Of a DNA stretch of 64,000 bases, positions 10,179 to 18,585 are shown in pieces. How positions within the stretch are numbered: position 1 is the first letter of the stretch; the number at the start of each line of letters is the position of its first letter. The notes beneath the pieces are model-generated. The model made no database searches and was not told where the DNA came from. It saw only the letters and a list, made by a program, of their open reading frames with translations. Origin of the DNA: Pandoraea sputorum (GTDB taxonomy: Bacteria; Pseudomonadota; Gammaproteobacteria; Burkholderiales; Burkholderiaceae); NCBI RefSeq assembly GCF_000814845.2, contig NZ_CP010431.2, positions 1,984,001-2,048,000 on the forward strand. The letters are read 5' to 3'. The position numbers and the translations under genes are program-made.

Positions 10179-10658
10179 TCTCCCTCAGGCTCTGCAGTGG
10201 CGCGACGGTCCAGTCGTGCCGCAGTGTGATTCGGCGCATAACGTCCAGGCACTTCTAGCGTGACACGCTCATCGCCTCGGTGGAATGTCCGGTTTCCGTG
10301 TGTGGTTTCGCTCGGATTGTAAAGACACTCGTGCGAACTCATGTTCTCGGGACTCACGGGCGTTCCGTGGCTTTTCAGTCAAAAAACAAGATCACGCATG
10401 TTGAATCTATAAAAATACGACGGATTCTCAATTCTTAGCGGTTGGTTGGTGCTTCGAAATCAATAAATTCAATCGAATTCAAAAAAATCTCAAGGAACGA
10501 CGCCGATGGCGGAGTTTCCTTGATTTCTCCTCACATTATCCACATTCTGCGTAGGCTCGGGCCGCAATAATGATTCGCGAGCCCCGTGAGGATGCGGGCT
10601 TGCATTGGGAGTATTTAAGAGCGCTGAGTTTGAGAATTTTTATGATTGAAGTGGCACC
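10179..10658. other. Intergenic stretch with falling GC content
   Basis: No gene is supported here. The first ~200 bases keep the high GC of the neighbours; from ~10380 the sequence becomes AT-rich (runs such as AAAAAAC and AATAAATTC), continuous with the low-GC orphan gene that follows. It contains the imperfect hairpin listed separately. Confidence 0.6.
10490..10523. terminator. Possible hairpin/terminator in low-GC stretch
   Basis: Arms TCAAGGAA and TTCCTTGA (8 bp) enclose a smaller inner stem CGCC-GAT-GGCG. An A-run precedes it and a T-rich stretch follows, so it could terminate in either direction. It is far from the amiE stop, so its client gene is unclear. Confidence 0.35.
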
Positions 10659-11024
10659 ATGTTGATTGGGGCGCGGCAGATAAAGTGGTATTTGTTCTGT
10701 TTATTCGTTCTGGGCGTGATTTTTGTTTTGGATGATGAAAATCTTGTTTTGGCTTATTCGGTTTCCGTGGGTTCCTATCTTCCGCTATCTATGTTCTGGC
10801 TGATGGCTAGGAATTTAATTAGGAATCGGAGTGCTGGCAATGAGATTGTGGATTCGGATGATTCCGATTCCGAAGCAAGAGCGGTGGCTTTCATTGTTTT
10901 CGTGTTGGCGTCTTACTTCTTTTTGACTTTTTACTCGGGTGATCGCTTCGAACTTGCGGTGTGTTCAGGCATTCTCGCCCTTTTGGGTGGGGAGAGGTTC
11001 ATCAGAAAGGTCGGTACGGTGTGA
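10659..11024 (+). CDS. Small low-GC integral membrane protein, unknown function
   Basis: A 121-residue protein with about four predicted membrane segments: WYLFCLFVLGVIFVL, a second around AYSVSVGSYLPLSMFWL, a third AVAFIVFVLASYFFLTF, and a short fourth LAVCSGILALLGG. A charged loop rich in Asp and Ser (DSDDSDSEAR) separates halves two and three. I do not recognise the family. Codon use (TTT, ATT, TTG, GAT) is far from that of all neighbours, indicating recent acquisition or a fast-evolving orphan. No clear ribosome site precedes the ATG. The coding call rests mainly on the long hydrophobic pattern. Confidence 0.55.
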   Translation: MLIGARQIKWYLFCLFVLGVIFVLDDENLVLAYSVSVGSYLPLSMFWLMARNLIRNRSAGNEIVDSDDSDSEARAVAFIVFVLASYFFLTFYSGDRFELAVCSGILALLGGERFIRKVGTV

Positions 11025-11073
11025 TGTGGAGCAGGCTTAGAATCCTCTCAACCGACCACGCGTGCGGGCTTTC

Positions 11074-11856
11074 CTAAGACGCCAGAAATCCACCGTCGGC
11101 CGCCAGAACGTGGCCGACGATATAGGAGGCCTCATCCGAGGCCAGCCAGATGACCGCTTCAGCGACTTCTTCCGGTTGGCCCATCCGCCGCAATGGCAGC
11201 GCAGCGGCAACGCTCGACATGTCCGCGATGCCCGAAGCGAGCATCATGTCGGTGACCACGCGTCCCGGCGCGACGGCATTGATTCGAATGCCCCGTGGCG
11301 CGCATTCCATGGCGGCCGAGCGCATCAACGAGATGACGGCTGCTTTGGATGCCGAGTAAAGTGCCAGACCGGGATTGGGGTTTCTCACGCCACTGACGGA
11401 CGCGTTGATGACGATGCGTCCGCCCCCGCTTTTTTCCATCGCCGGGACTTGGTGTCTCAGGCAAAGAAACACTGATCGTACGTTGGTATCGAATACGCTG
11501 GCGTAGACCGAAGCGTCTTGTGCGTCGATGGAGGCGCGTCGTTCCTGAAAGCCCGCATTGTTGAACGCAACGTCCAGTTGCCCGAATCGCGTCGTGACAA
11601 TGTGAATGAGGTGCGCGATGTCCTCCTCGCGCGTCACATCCGTTTTCACGAACATGGCCTCGCCCCCCATCGCCCGGCACTCCACTGCAACGGCCTCGCC
11701 TTCCTCCTGACGCCGCCCGGCGATGACCACGGCCGCAGCGCCCTCGATGGCCATTTGGATGGCCGTCGCGCGACCAATGCCACTTCCCCCGCCCGTGACC
11801 AGACCCACTTGTCCCAACATGCGCGGACGTCGAAAACCACGTTTCTCGGACTGCAT
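11074..11856 (-). CDS. SDR-family NAD(P)-dependent oxidoreductase
   Basis: A 260-residue classical short-chain dehydrogenase. It shows the cofactor motif TGGGSGIG, NNAG, the catalytic Ser in INASVSG, the YSASK active-site pair (Tyr and Lys), and a C-terminal DGG near the end. The ATG at 11856 follows GGAGG closely; a second in-frame ATG at 11820 begins nearer the Rossmann fold. The substrate cannot be deduced. It is divergent from a MarR regulator, a common layout in which the regulator controls the enzyme gene. Confidence 0.88.
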   Translation of the reverse strand: MQSEKRGFRRPRMLGQVGLVTGGGSGIGRATAIQMAIEGAAAVVIAGRRQEEGEAVAVECRAMGGEAMFVKTDVTREEDIAHLIHIVTTRFGQLDVAFNNAGFQERRASIDAQDASVYASVFDTNVRSVFLCLRHQVPAMEKSGGGRIVINASVSGVRNPNPGLALYSASKAAVISLMRSAAMECAPRGIRINAVAPGRVVTDMMLASGIADMSSVAAALPLRRMGQPEEVAEAVIWLASDEASYIVGHVLAADGGFLAS

Positions 11857-11951
11857 AAGGCCTCCGGGGTTCTATGAGATTGCCTGAGTCATCAACGGCC
11901 CATCTCTGCGAATTTCGATCTCTCGAAGGTCCGATAGGGCGTAAGATATTG

Positions 11952-11966
11952 GTTGTATCGTACAAC
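11952..11966. promoter_or_regulatory. Palindrome in SDR/MarR divergent promoter region
   Basis: GTTGTA - TCG - TACAAC is a perfect 6-bp-arm inverted repeat about 20 bp before the MarR start codon, in the only gap between the two divergent genes. MarR proteins typically bind palindromes of this size in their own promoter, so it is the likely operator for the adjacent regulator. Confidence 0.55.
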
Positions 11967-11986
11967 ATTATTGCGGGATATCAACC

Positions 11987-12454
11987 ATGCAAAAATATGA
12001 CATCGAGTTGCTCGACAGCATTCGGGCGGCCTCGCGGCAGATGGTGCGTGAGTTGGGATTCATGCAGCCAACGCTTGCGCAGACGGGGTATTCGGCGTCG
12101 GCTGTTCACGCGATCATGGAAATAGGCGCGCGACGCTCGGTGACATCCGCTTATCTGGGCGAACACCTGAAACTGGAGAAGTCGAGCGTAAGCCGAATGG
12201 TGCGAAAACTACTGATTGCCGGTGAGTTGAAGGAGACGCCCAGTCGAGACGACGCTCGCGAAAAGCTGTTGTCGTTGACGCCGCGCGGCAGACGTACGCT
12301 GGCCGCGATCCACGCGTTCGGAAGACGCCAGGTGAGTGGCGCGCTGGACCACATGAGTGAAGCGGAGCGGGACGCAGTGGCCCGAGGCCTGGCAATTTAC
12401 GCACGGGCGCTGCAGGAGGTCGGGAAGGGAGCGCCCGCCGGCCTCACGACATGA
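11987..12454 (+). CDS. MarR-family transcriptional regulator
   Basis: A 155-residue MarR protein. The winged helix covers roughly residues 30-110, with recognition-helix region HLKLEKSSVSRMVRKL and the wing ETPSRDDAREKLLSLTPRG. Helical flanks for dimerisation lie at both ends. It is divergent from the SDR gene and probably represses it and itself through the palindrome between them. It is a different subtype from the second MarR regulator at 26789-27292 and is unlikely to be part of the pyridine regulon. Confidence 0.88.
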   Translation: MQKYDIELLDSIRAASRQMVRELGFMQPTLAQTGYSASAVHAIMEIGARRSVTSAYLGEHLKLEKSSVSRMVRKLLIAGELKETPSRDDAREKLLSLTPRGRRTLAAIHAFGRRQVSGALDHMSEAERDAVARGLAIYARALQEVGKGAPAGLTT

Positions 12455-12687
12455 CGCGCCGTCGATTTCTTGTATTTGCTTAGCAGCGATTCGAATTTGT
12501 TAACAAGTCAGGCACCCATATGCTGTTTTCGAACAGGCGGCACAGTTCTCCGGTGCCGCCGCAAAGTATTTGCAGTGCTCTGGGAAGACTGAGACAGGCG
12601 TAGCCCAAGGCTCGTGAGAGCGGAGACCGGCGGTACGCGTCAGCCTCCACCCCCATGCATCCCGGGTAAACGCCAATTTTGAAATAG
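12455..12687. other. Intergenic stretch before the pic operon
   Basis: No gene is supported. A small perfect palindrome TTGTTAACAA lies at 12497-12506. The promoter and operator of the pic operon occupy the right end and are listed separately. Confidence 0.5.
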
Positions 12688-12716
12688 TTGACGGGGCGAG
12701 CCGTCCTTCGTACATT
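12688..12716 (+). promoter_or_regulatory. Candidate sigma-70 promoter of the pic oxygenase operon
   Basis: TTGACG (12688-12693), a 17-bp spacer and TACATT (12711-12716) form a good -35/-10 pair. The predicted transcription start falls at about 12723, on the operator palindrome immediately downstream, which is the expected geometry for repression by PicR. Confidence 0.6.
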
Positions 12717-12721
12717 AATTC

Positions 12722-12737
12722 CATCAGCATACTGATG
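12722..12737. promoter_or_regulatory. PicR-type operator 1 (CATCAG-CATA-CTGATG)
   Basis: Perfect 6-bp-arm inverted repeat containing the TCAG-N4-CTGA core, placed over the predicted start site of the first pic operon. The same core occurs upstream of picC and twice between picR and the second transporter. Confidence 0.7.
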
Positions 12738-12756
12738 AATTTGAAGGGGACGGGCC

Positions 12757-13062
12757 ATGCCATTGCAGTTCGCAGCAAATCTCTCCGACATGATCGAGGA
12801 CGAACCGCTTCCGGTGACCTTGGGAGACGAAAAGATCGCGTTGTATCTGCTCGATGGAGAGGTCTACGCCACGCACAACGTTTGCACCCATCAGTACGCG
12901 TTGTTGAGCGACGGCTATGTGGAAGATGGCTGCGTCGAATGCCCGCTGCATCAGGGCAAGTTCGATATCCGGACGGGCGCGGCCATGTGCTCGCCAGTCA
13001 CGCAGCCGATCCGCGTGTTTACGGTTCAAGTGGATGGCAACGCCATCCTGGTCGATATCTGA
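12757..13062 (+). CDS. Rieske-type ferredoxin, component of putative 6-hydroxypicolinate 3-monooxygenase (PicB)
   Basis: A 101-residue small Rieske protein with the two cluster-binding boxes C-x-H (NVCTHQ) and C-x2-H (CPLHQGKFD). Such ferredoxins carry electrons from a flavoprotein reductase to a terminal oxygenase; both partners are the next genes. Family knowledge: the picolinate pathway of Alcaligenes uses a four-component hydroxylase, PicB1-B4, matching these four genes. I do not assign the component number. It is the first gene of the operon, with AAGGGGA upstream of the ATG. Confidence 0.9.
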   Translation: MPLQFAANLSDMIEDEPLPVTLGDEKIALYLLDGEVYATHNVCTHQYALLSDGYVEDGCVECPLHQGKFDIRTGAAMCSPVTQPIRVFTVQVDGNAILVDI

Positions 13063-13077
13063 GCGGCGGGACACGCA

Positions 13078-14301
13078 ATGGAGCAAACGTATCTGATCAT
13101 CGGTGGCGGCCAGGCAGGTGGCCGTGCCGCCGAGACGCTTCGCCAGCAAGGCGTGACCGGCCGGGTCGTGATCGTCGGCGACGAATCGTGCCCGCCTTAC
13201 GAGCGCCCGCCGCTCTCCAAGGAGGTGCTGACCGCGCCTGGCGACGACACCTGTTTCAATGGCTGGCTCCACGAGGCCGTCTTCTATGAACAGGCCGCCA
13301 TCGAACAGCGCGAAGACCGGGTCACGCGTCTCGATACGGCGCGCCAGATCGCTTATCTCGCGAGTGGCGAGGCACTTCGCTACGACAAATGCCTGATCGC
13401 CACGGGCGGGCGAGCACGCACGCTCTCCGATATCGCCCCGGGCGAGCGCGTGCTGTCGCTGCGCACGCTCGCGGACGCCATGCGCTTGCGCAAGTTGCTC
13501 AAGCGCTCGCGCACCGTTGCCGTGATCGGTGGGGGCTTTCTCGGACTCGAATTTGCCGCCAGTGCGCGTGCCCGAGGTCTGGACGTCACCGTGTTGGAAA
13601 CGGCGCCCCGACTGCTCGGCAAGGCCATGCCTGCGGCGTTCTCGCAACGGCTAGAGGCTAAGCATCGTGCCAACGGTGTGAATCTTGCGCTTAACGCCGG
13701 GCCGATTTCCGTCGAGCAAAACGAGACATGCGTCACGGTAAGCGCTGGTGTCGACGTGGCGACCTTCGATTTCTGCGTGCTCGCAGTGGGGCAGGTGCCC
13801 AACGACGACGTTGCCCGCGCCTCGGGCATCGAGGTGAGCAACGGCATCGTCGTCGACGAGTGCTGCCGGACCTCGGCGCCGAATGTGTTTGCGGCCGGCG
13901 ATTGCGCGAATTTCCCGTTCGGCAAGAACGGCGGGCGAATTCGTCTCGAATCGTGGCAGAACGCCCAGGATCAGGCGATTGCCGCGGCCAGAAGTATGCT
14001 CGGCGACACGTCGATGTACCGGCCCACGCCGTGGTTCTGGACGGATCAATATGACTGGAATGTCCAGATGATCGGTCTGCACGACGAGACCGTCGATCAG
14101 TGGGTGACGCGCGACACCGCTGCCGACAAGCAGGTCCTCATCGGGCTGCGAGATCGCGTGATCGTGTACGCACTGGCCCTGAACCAGGGCGGTGAAATCC
14201 GCGCGCTGCGACGCCTTGTCGAACAATCGATTCCCATCCACCCCGACCAGCTCTCGGACATGCGCGTGAAGCTGCGACAACTCGAAAGGTCAGCGACCTG
14301 A
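13078..14301 (+). CDS. FAD-dependent ferredoxin reductase of the ring-hydroxylating system
   Basis: A 407-residue NAD(P)H:ferredoxin reductase of the oxygenase-coupled type. There are two dinucleotide folds, GGGQAGGRAAE near the N-terminus (FAD) and VIGGGFLGLEFA around residues 145-155 (NADH), plus the late FAD-contact motif VFAAGDCANFP. A C-terminal reductase domain follows. It begins 15 bases after the ferredoxin stop and should reduce that ferredoxin. Confidence 0.9.
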   Translation: MEQTYLIIGGGQAGGRAAETLRQQGVTGRVVIVGDESCPPYERPPLSKEVLTAPGDDTCFNGWLHEAVFYEQAAIEQREDRVTRLDTARQIAYLASGEALRYDKCLIATGGRARTLSDIAPGERVLSLRTLADAMRLRKLLKRSRTVAVIGGGFLGLEFAASARARGLDVTVLETAPRLLGKAMPAAFSQRLEAKHRANGVNLALNAGPISVEQNETCVTVSAGVDVATFDFCVLAVGQVPNDDVARASGIEVSNGIVVDECCRTSAPNVFAAGDCANFPFGKNGGRIRLESWQNAQDQAIAAARSMLGDTSMYRPTPWFWTDQYDWNVQMIGLHDETVDQWVTRDTAADKQVLIGLRDRVIVYALALNQGGEIRALRRLVEQSIPIHPDQLSDMRVKLRQLERSAT

Positions 14302-14318
14302 CTTACCCGGAGATATCT

Positions 14319-15611
14319 GTGTACTCCTGCGAAACCGTGATCGGTGGCCCGACGCCGCCCATCAAAAATCAAGCTGTCGAAAACCTGACGTGGCCGGAAG
14401 AGGGCCTGCAAGCCATTCCCGATTGGGTCTACACGAGCGAATCGGTGTATGCCCGCGAGGTGGAGCGCATCTTTCACGGCCGTACGTGGAACTTCGTGGC
14501 GCTCGAAGCCGAAGTGCCCAACACCGGCGATTACAAGCGGTCCTACGTAGGCCCGACACCGGTCGTCGTGTCGCGCGCCGAGGACGGTTCAATCCATGTA
14601 TTCGAGAACCGCTGCGCCCACCGCGGCGCCGAGTTCTGCCGTCACAGCCGGGGAAACAACACCGAATTCGTTTGCCCGTATCACCAGTGGTCTTATGACC
14701 TGAAAGGAAATCTGCAGGGAGTGCCGTTTCGCCGTGGCGTGAACAAGCTAGGCGGCATGCCGAAGGACTTCCGCAACGAGCAGCACGGTCTGCGCAAGCT
14801 CGCGGTGACCACGCGCAATGGTGTGGTCTTTGCGTCGTTCGTACACGACATGGAGCCGATCGAGGACTACCTCACGCCGGAGATCCTCACGGACTTCGAC
14901 GCCGTGTTCAACGGCAAGAAGCTGCGCGTTCTCGGCTTCTACAAGAACGAGTTGCCGTGCAACTGGAAGATGTACCACGAGAACCTGAAGGATCCGTACC
15001 ACGCAACGCTCCTGCACTCGTTCCTGGTCGTGTTCGGATTGCTGGTGGCAGGCAATCGCTCGGCCATGATCGCCGACAGCAAATACGGCATTCACGGCAC
15101 GATGGCCTCGGCGAAGAGCGATTCGCTGTACGCCAGCGTCGACGAGGACAAGAAGAAGGAAATGCGCTCTTTTCACGAGGGCATGACGCTACGCGACGAG
15201 CGCTTCCTTGAATTCGTCAAGGAATTCGACTCCGAATGGTCGGTCACGATGCAGACGATCTGGCCGAACCTGATCGTGCAGCGCGAGATGAACACGCTGG
15301 GCGTCCGGCACATCGTACCCAACGGTCCGAACAGCATGATCATGCTGTGGACCATGTTCGGCTACGAGGACGATACGGACGAGATGGTCCGTCACCGTCT
15401 GCGCCAGGGCAACCTGATGGGGCCCTCCGGCTTCCTGGGACTGGAAGACAACGAGGCGATGAAGTTCGTGCAGGAAGGGGTGCGGCGATCCGTGACCGAC
15501 CGCAGCATCATCAAGCTCGACGCCGACAAGATCGGCACGGCAGACAGCCTCATTTCCGAGGCGGCTATCCGGTCGATGTACAAACACTATCGCGAAGTCA
15601 TGGGGTTCTGA
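14319..15611 (+). CDS. Aromatic ring-hydroxylating oxygenase alpha subunit (PicB component)
   Basis: A 430-residue terminal-oxygenase large subunit. The Rieske cluster ligands are in CAHRGAEFC and CPYHQW (about residues 100-125). The mononuclear iron site is the ENLKDPYHATLLH segment, with two His, and a later Asp. The start is a GTG at 14319, supported by GGAG seven bases upstream and by the lack of any ATG before residue ~145. In this cluster it most likely 3-hydroxylates 6-hydroxypicolinate; substrate assignment is inference from pathway context. The stop abuts the start of the beta subunit. Confidence 0.88.
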   Translation: MYSCETVIGGPTPPIKNQAVENLTWPEEGLQAIPDWVYTSESVYAREVERIFHGRTWNFVALEAEVPNTGDYKRSYVGPTPVVVSRAEDGSIHVFENRCAHRGAEFCRHSRGNNTEFVCPYHQWSYDLKGNLQGVPFRRGVNKLGGMPKDFRNEQHGLRKLAVTTRNGVVFASFVHDMEPIEDYLTPEILTDFDAVFNGKKLRVLGFYKNELPCNWKMYHENLKDPYHATLLHSFLVVFGLLVAGNRSAMIADSKYGIHGTMASAKSDSLYASVDEDKKKEMRSFHEGMTLRDERFLEFVKEFDSEWSVTMQTIWPNLIVQREMNTLGVRHIVPNGPNSMIMLWTMFGYEDDTDEMVRHRLRQGNLMGPSGFLGLEDNEAMKFVQEGVRRSVTDRSIIKLDADKIGTADSLISEAAIRSMYKHYREVMGF

Positions 15612-16124
15612 ATGCTGCTGCCAGGTTTCGAAAAAAAGCACATTGCGCATGACGCGGCCTTGATCGCGCGCGCTGCCGTGGAGGATTTTCACGCGGAATA
15701 CTGTGCCGTGCTCGACGGCGGTGACCTCGAACGCTGGCCGGAATTCTTCACGGAGAATTGTGTGTACCGTGTGACCGAGCTCGAGAATGCCACTTGCGGC
15801 CTGCCCGTAGGGCTGGTGTACGCGGAGGGCCGCAACATGCTTCACGACCGCGCCGTGGCCATTTCGCGCACGCAGATGTTCGCACCGCGCAGCATGCTGC
15901 ATTTCATCTCGAACGTTCGTATCCTGAGCGCGACCGACGAAGAGATCGTCGCCCAGAGCAATTACATGCTGCTCCAGACGCTGGTCGAAGGCGCGACCAC
16001 GTTGCATCAGGCCGGCCGTCTTTTTGATCGCTTCGCCCGTAATGGCAATATCTTGCTGCTCAAGGAGCGCCAGGCCGTCTACGACACTGCGATGATCGCC
16101 AATGACCTCGCATATCCCGTATGA
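15612..16124 (+). CDS. Aromatic ring-hydroxylating oxygenase beta subunit (PicB component)
   Basis: A 170-residue small subunit of the SnoaL-like/NTF2 cone fold, with typical elements AAVEDFHAEYCAVLDGGDLERWPEFF near the N-terminus (given as a region, residues ~21-46) and the QAGRLFDRFARNGNILLLKER C-terminal strand region. It starts immediately after the alpha-subunit stop codon, consistent with coupled translation of an alpha3beta3 oxygenase. It carries no metal site of its own. Confidence 0.88.
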   Translation: MLLPGFEKKHIAHDAALIARAAVEDFHAEYCAVLDGGDLERWPEFFTENCVYRVTELENATCGLPVGLVYAEGRNMLHDRAVAISRTQMFAPRSMLHFISNVRILSATDEEIVAQSNYMLLQTLVEGATTLHQAGRLFDRFARNGNILLLKERQAVYDTAMIANDLAYPV

Positions 16125-16167
16125 GGCCCGTCACGATGATCTGGATGTGCTGGGGAGGGGAGCCGTC

Positions 16168-18585
16168 ATGAGCAACACGGAACAATACGAAGCACCGGTC
16201 GAGAACGGCGGCGTAGGCGCGCGTGTACGCCGGCGCGAGGACGAGCGGCATCTGCACGGCAAAGGGCGGTTCGTCGCCGACTACGTGCTGCCCGATCTTC
16301 AGGAGGTTGCGTTCCTGCGCAGTCCCGTGGCGCATGCGCGCATCGTGCACGTTGGCAAGCCGCAGACGTACGCGGGTCAGGTGATCGTTCGTGCCGATAT
16401 GACAAGCGCGGCCGACATCGTGGCGGATTCGAGCCTGCCGACCTACAAGTCGTCGTCGCATCCGCCGCTGGCTTCGGAGAAGGTGCGCTTCGTCGGCGAG
16501 CCCGTCGCCATGTGTTTCGCCCCGACGCGTGCGGAAGCGGAAGATATTGCCGAGGAAGTTGCGCTCGATCTGGACGAACTGCCCGCATTCGCCAACGCCT
16601 TCGCGGCGCGCGAGCGAACCGATGTGCGGGTGCATGACCACTGGGACAACAACCTGTTCCTGGACCTGACGGCCGACGTCGACTTTGCGGCCCGCGCCGA
16701 AGGCGCGCCGGTGGTGGTTAAGCAAAAGGTCGATCTGGCCCGCCAGTGCATGGTGCCGATGGAAGGCAAGGCCGTTCTCGCCTATTGGGACCATCCGCAT
16801 TCGCAACTCGTCGTGATCACCTCGACGCAAGTGCCGCACATGATCCGCACGGTGCTTGCGCAATGCCTCGGTATCGATCATGCGCAGGTGCGCGTCATTT
16901 CGCCCGACGTGGGGGGTGCGTTCGGTTACAAGTGTGTCCTGCAACAAGAGGAGCTCTGCATTGCGTGGCTTGCGCTCACGTACAAGAAGCCATTCCGTTT
17001 CATTGAGGACCGTCGGGAACACCTGATCGCGGGTGCCAATACGCGCCAGCATCACTACGAACTGACGGCGTACGCCGACAAGACCGGGCGCCTCCTGGCG
17101 CTTGACGCCCAGTTGCTGATCGACGGCGGCGCCTATTCGGCGTGGCCGTTCACGATCGGGCTCGAGACCGGGCAGGCGCTGGGGAATCTGCCGGGACCGT
17201 ACGACTTCCGTGGCTATCGCTGCAAGACGCAGTGCGCCGCAACGAACAAGCCTGGGTTCCTGCCGTATCGTGGCGTGGCGCGCACGGGTGTTTGCTTTGC
17301 GATAGAACTGACGATGGATGCCATTGCCCGCGCGGTGGGCCGCGAAGCGTGGGAAGTCCGCTACGACAACCTCGTGCGCGGGCAGGACATGCCGTACACC
17401 AACGTTGTGAAGAAACACTACGACAGCGGCGACTTCCAGGAGAGCCTGAAGCGCGCCGTCGACCGGCTCGACGTATCGAAGTGGCGCGGGCGCCAGAAGC
17501 AGGGCGAGAAGGACGGCCGGCTCGTGGGCATCGGATTCGCCACGTTTACCGAGCAATCGGCGCACGGCACGGCCGTGTTCGCGTCGTGGGGCCTGCCGAT
17601 CGTGCCCGGGTACGACTTGGCCACCGTGCGCGTGACTGCCGATGGCGGGCTCGAAGTCCGCGCAGGCATTCATTCGCACGGGCAGGGCATGGAGACCACG
17701 CTGGCGCAGATCGCCAACGAAGTGCTCGGCGTGCCCGTTGCGAAGATCAGGGTGGTTCACGGCGATACCGCACTCACGCCGTTCTCGACCGGTACCTACG
17801 CGTCGCGCAGCATCGTCATGGCCGGTGGCGCCGTTGCGGCGACATGTCGGGAGCTTGTGCCGCGCATCGTAAAGATCGGCGCGCATCTGCTCAAAGAGGA
17901 CGAAAGCGCCGTGCGCTTCGAGAGCGGCGAAGTGGTCGGCGCTACTGGACGCATCCCGCTCACGGATATCGCGGCAGCCTGGTACTTGCGCCCGGAGCGG
18001 CTGCCGCAAGGCGTCGATCTGGCAGGTCTGGAGGCGACGCAGGGCTTCAAGCCCAAGGTGGACACCGGCGCGTTCAGCTACGCCACCCATGCGGCGGCCG
18101 TGGCCGTCGATACCGAAACGGGTCACATAGAGATTCTCGACTACGTGATCGTGGAAGACTGCGGCCGGATGATCAACCCGATGGTGGTGGAGGGCCAGAC
18201 GATTGGCGGCACCGCGCAAGGCATCGGCACCGCCCTGTTCGAGGAGACGCTGTACGACGAGAACGCACAACCGCTCACGTCCACGCTGGCCGATTACATG
18301 CTGCCCGGCCCGACCGAGCTACCGCCGATCACGATCATTCATATGGAAACGCCTTCGCCTTACACCGAGTTCGGCGCGAAGGGCGTCGGCGAGGGGGGCG
18401 CCATCGCACCGCCTGCCGCATTGTTCAATGCGGTGAACGACGCGTTGCGGCCACTGGGGGCGACCGTGTCGGAAACGCCGTTGACGCCGAGGCGCCTGCT
18501 CGCGGCCATCGAAGCCGCGAGTGCCGCGCAATCCGAAGGCAGCGAGCTGGCCACGCATGCCGTGCAACACGAGGAGGTCGAATGA
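16168..18585 (+). CDS. Molybdenum hydroxylase large subunit, putative picolinate 6-dehydrogenase (PicA component)
   Basis: An 805-residue xanthine-dehydrogenase-family subunit that binds the molybdopterin-cytosine dinucleotide cofactor. It begins with a CoxL-like RVRRREDERHLHGKGRFVADY block, has the cofactor-binding GGAFGYK and SHGQGMETT motifs, and ends with GEGGAIAPPAALFNAV, whose Glu is the catalytic base. The ATG at 16168 follows GAGGGGAG. With the next two genes it forms an L-M-S type hydroxylase that adds water-derived oxygen to a pyridine carbon next to nitrogen. Picolinate C6 is the likely target from context; nicotinate C6 is a less likely alternative. Its stop overlaps the next start (ATGA). 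Confidence 0.9.
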   Translation: MSNTEQYEAPVENGGVGARVRRREDERHLHGKGRFVADYVLPDLQEVAFLRSPVAHARIVHVGKPQTYAGQVIVRADMTSAADIVADSSLPTYKSSSHPPLASEKVRFVGEPVAMCFAPTRAEAEDIAEEVALDLDELPAFANAFAARERTDVRVHDHWDNNLFLDLTADVDFAARAEGAPVVVKQKVDLARQCMVPMEGKAVLAYWDHPHSQLVVITSTQVPHMIRTVLAQCLGIDHAQVRVISPDVGGAFGYKCVLQQEELCIAWLALTYKKPFRFIEDRREHLIAGANTRQHHYELTAYADKTGRLLALDAQLLIDGGAYSAWPFTIGLETGQALGNLPGPYDFRGYRCKTQCAATNKPGFLPYRGVARTGVCFAIELTMDAIARAVGREAWEVRYDNLVRGQDMPYTNVVKKHYDSGDFQESLKRAVDRLDVSKWRGRQKQGEKDGRLVGIGFATFTEQSAHGTAVFASWGLPIVPGYDLATVRVTADGGLEVRAGIHSHGQGMETTLAQIANEVLGVPVAKIRVVHGDTALTPFSTGTYASRSIVMAGGAVAATCRELVPRIVKIGAHLLKEDESAVRFESGEVVGATGRIPLTDIAAAWYLRPERLPQGVDLAGLEATQGFKPKVDTGAFSYATHAAAVAVDTETGHIEILDYVIVEDCGRMINPMVVEGQTIGGTAQGIGTALFEETLYDENAQPLTSTLADYMLPGPTELPPITIIHMETPSPYTEFGAKGVGEGGAIAPPAALFNAVNDALRPLGATVSETPLTPRRLLAAIEAASAAQSEGSELATHAVQHEEVE

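Noticed and set aside
16060..18270. A 736-codon open frame on the minus strand opposite the Mo hydroxylase large subunit
   Set aside because: It is an antisense shadow created by high-GC codon bias; it has no recognisable domain, and the plus-strand gene is unmistakable. The same applies to long antisense frames at 4825-6609 and 50429-52594.
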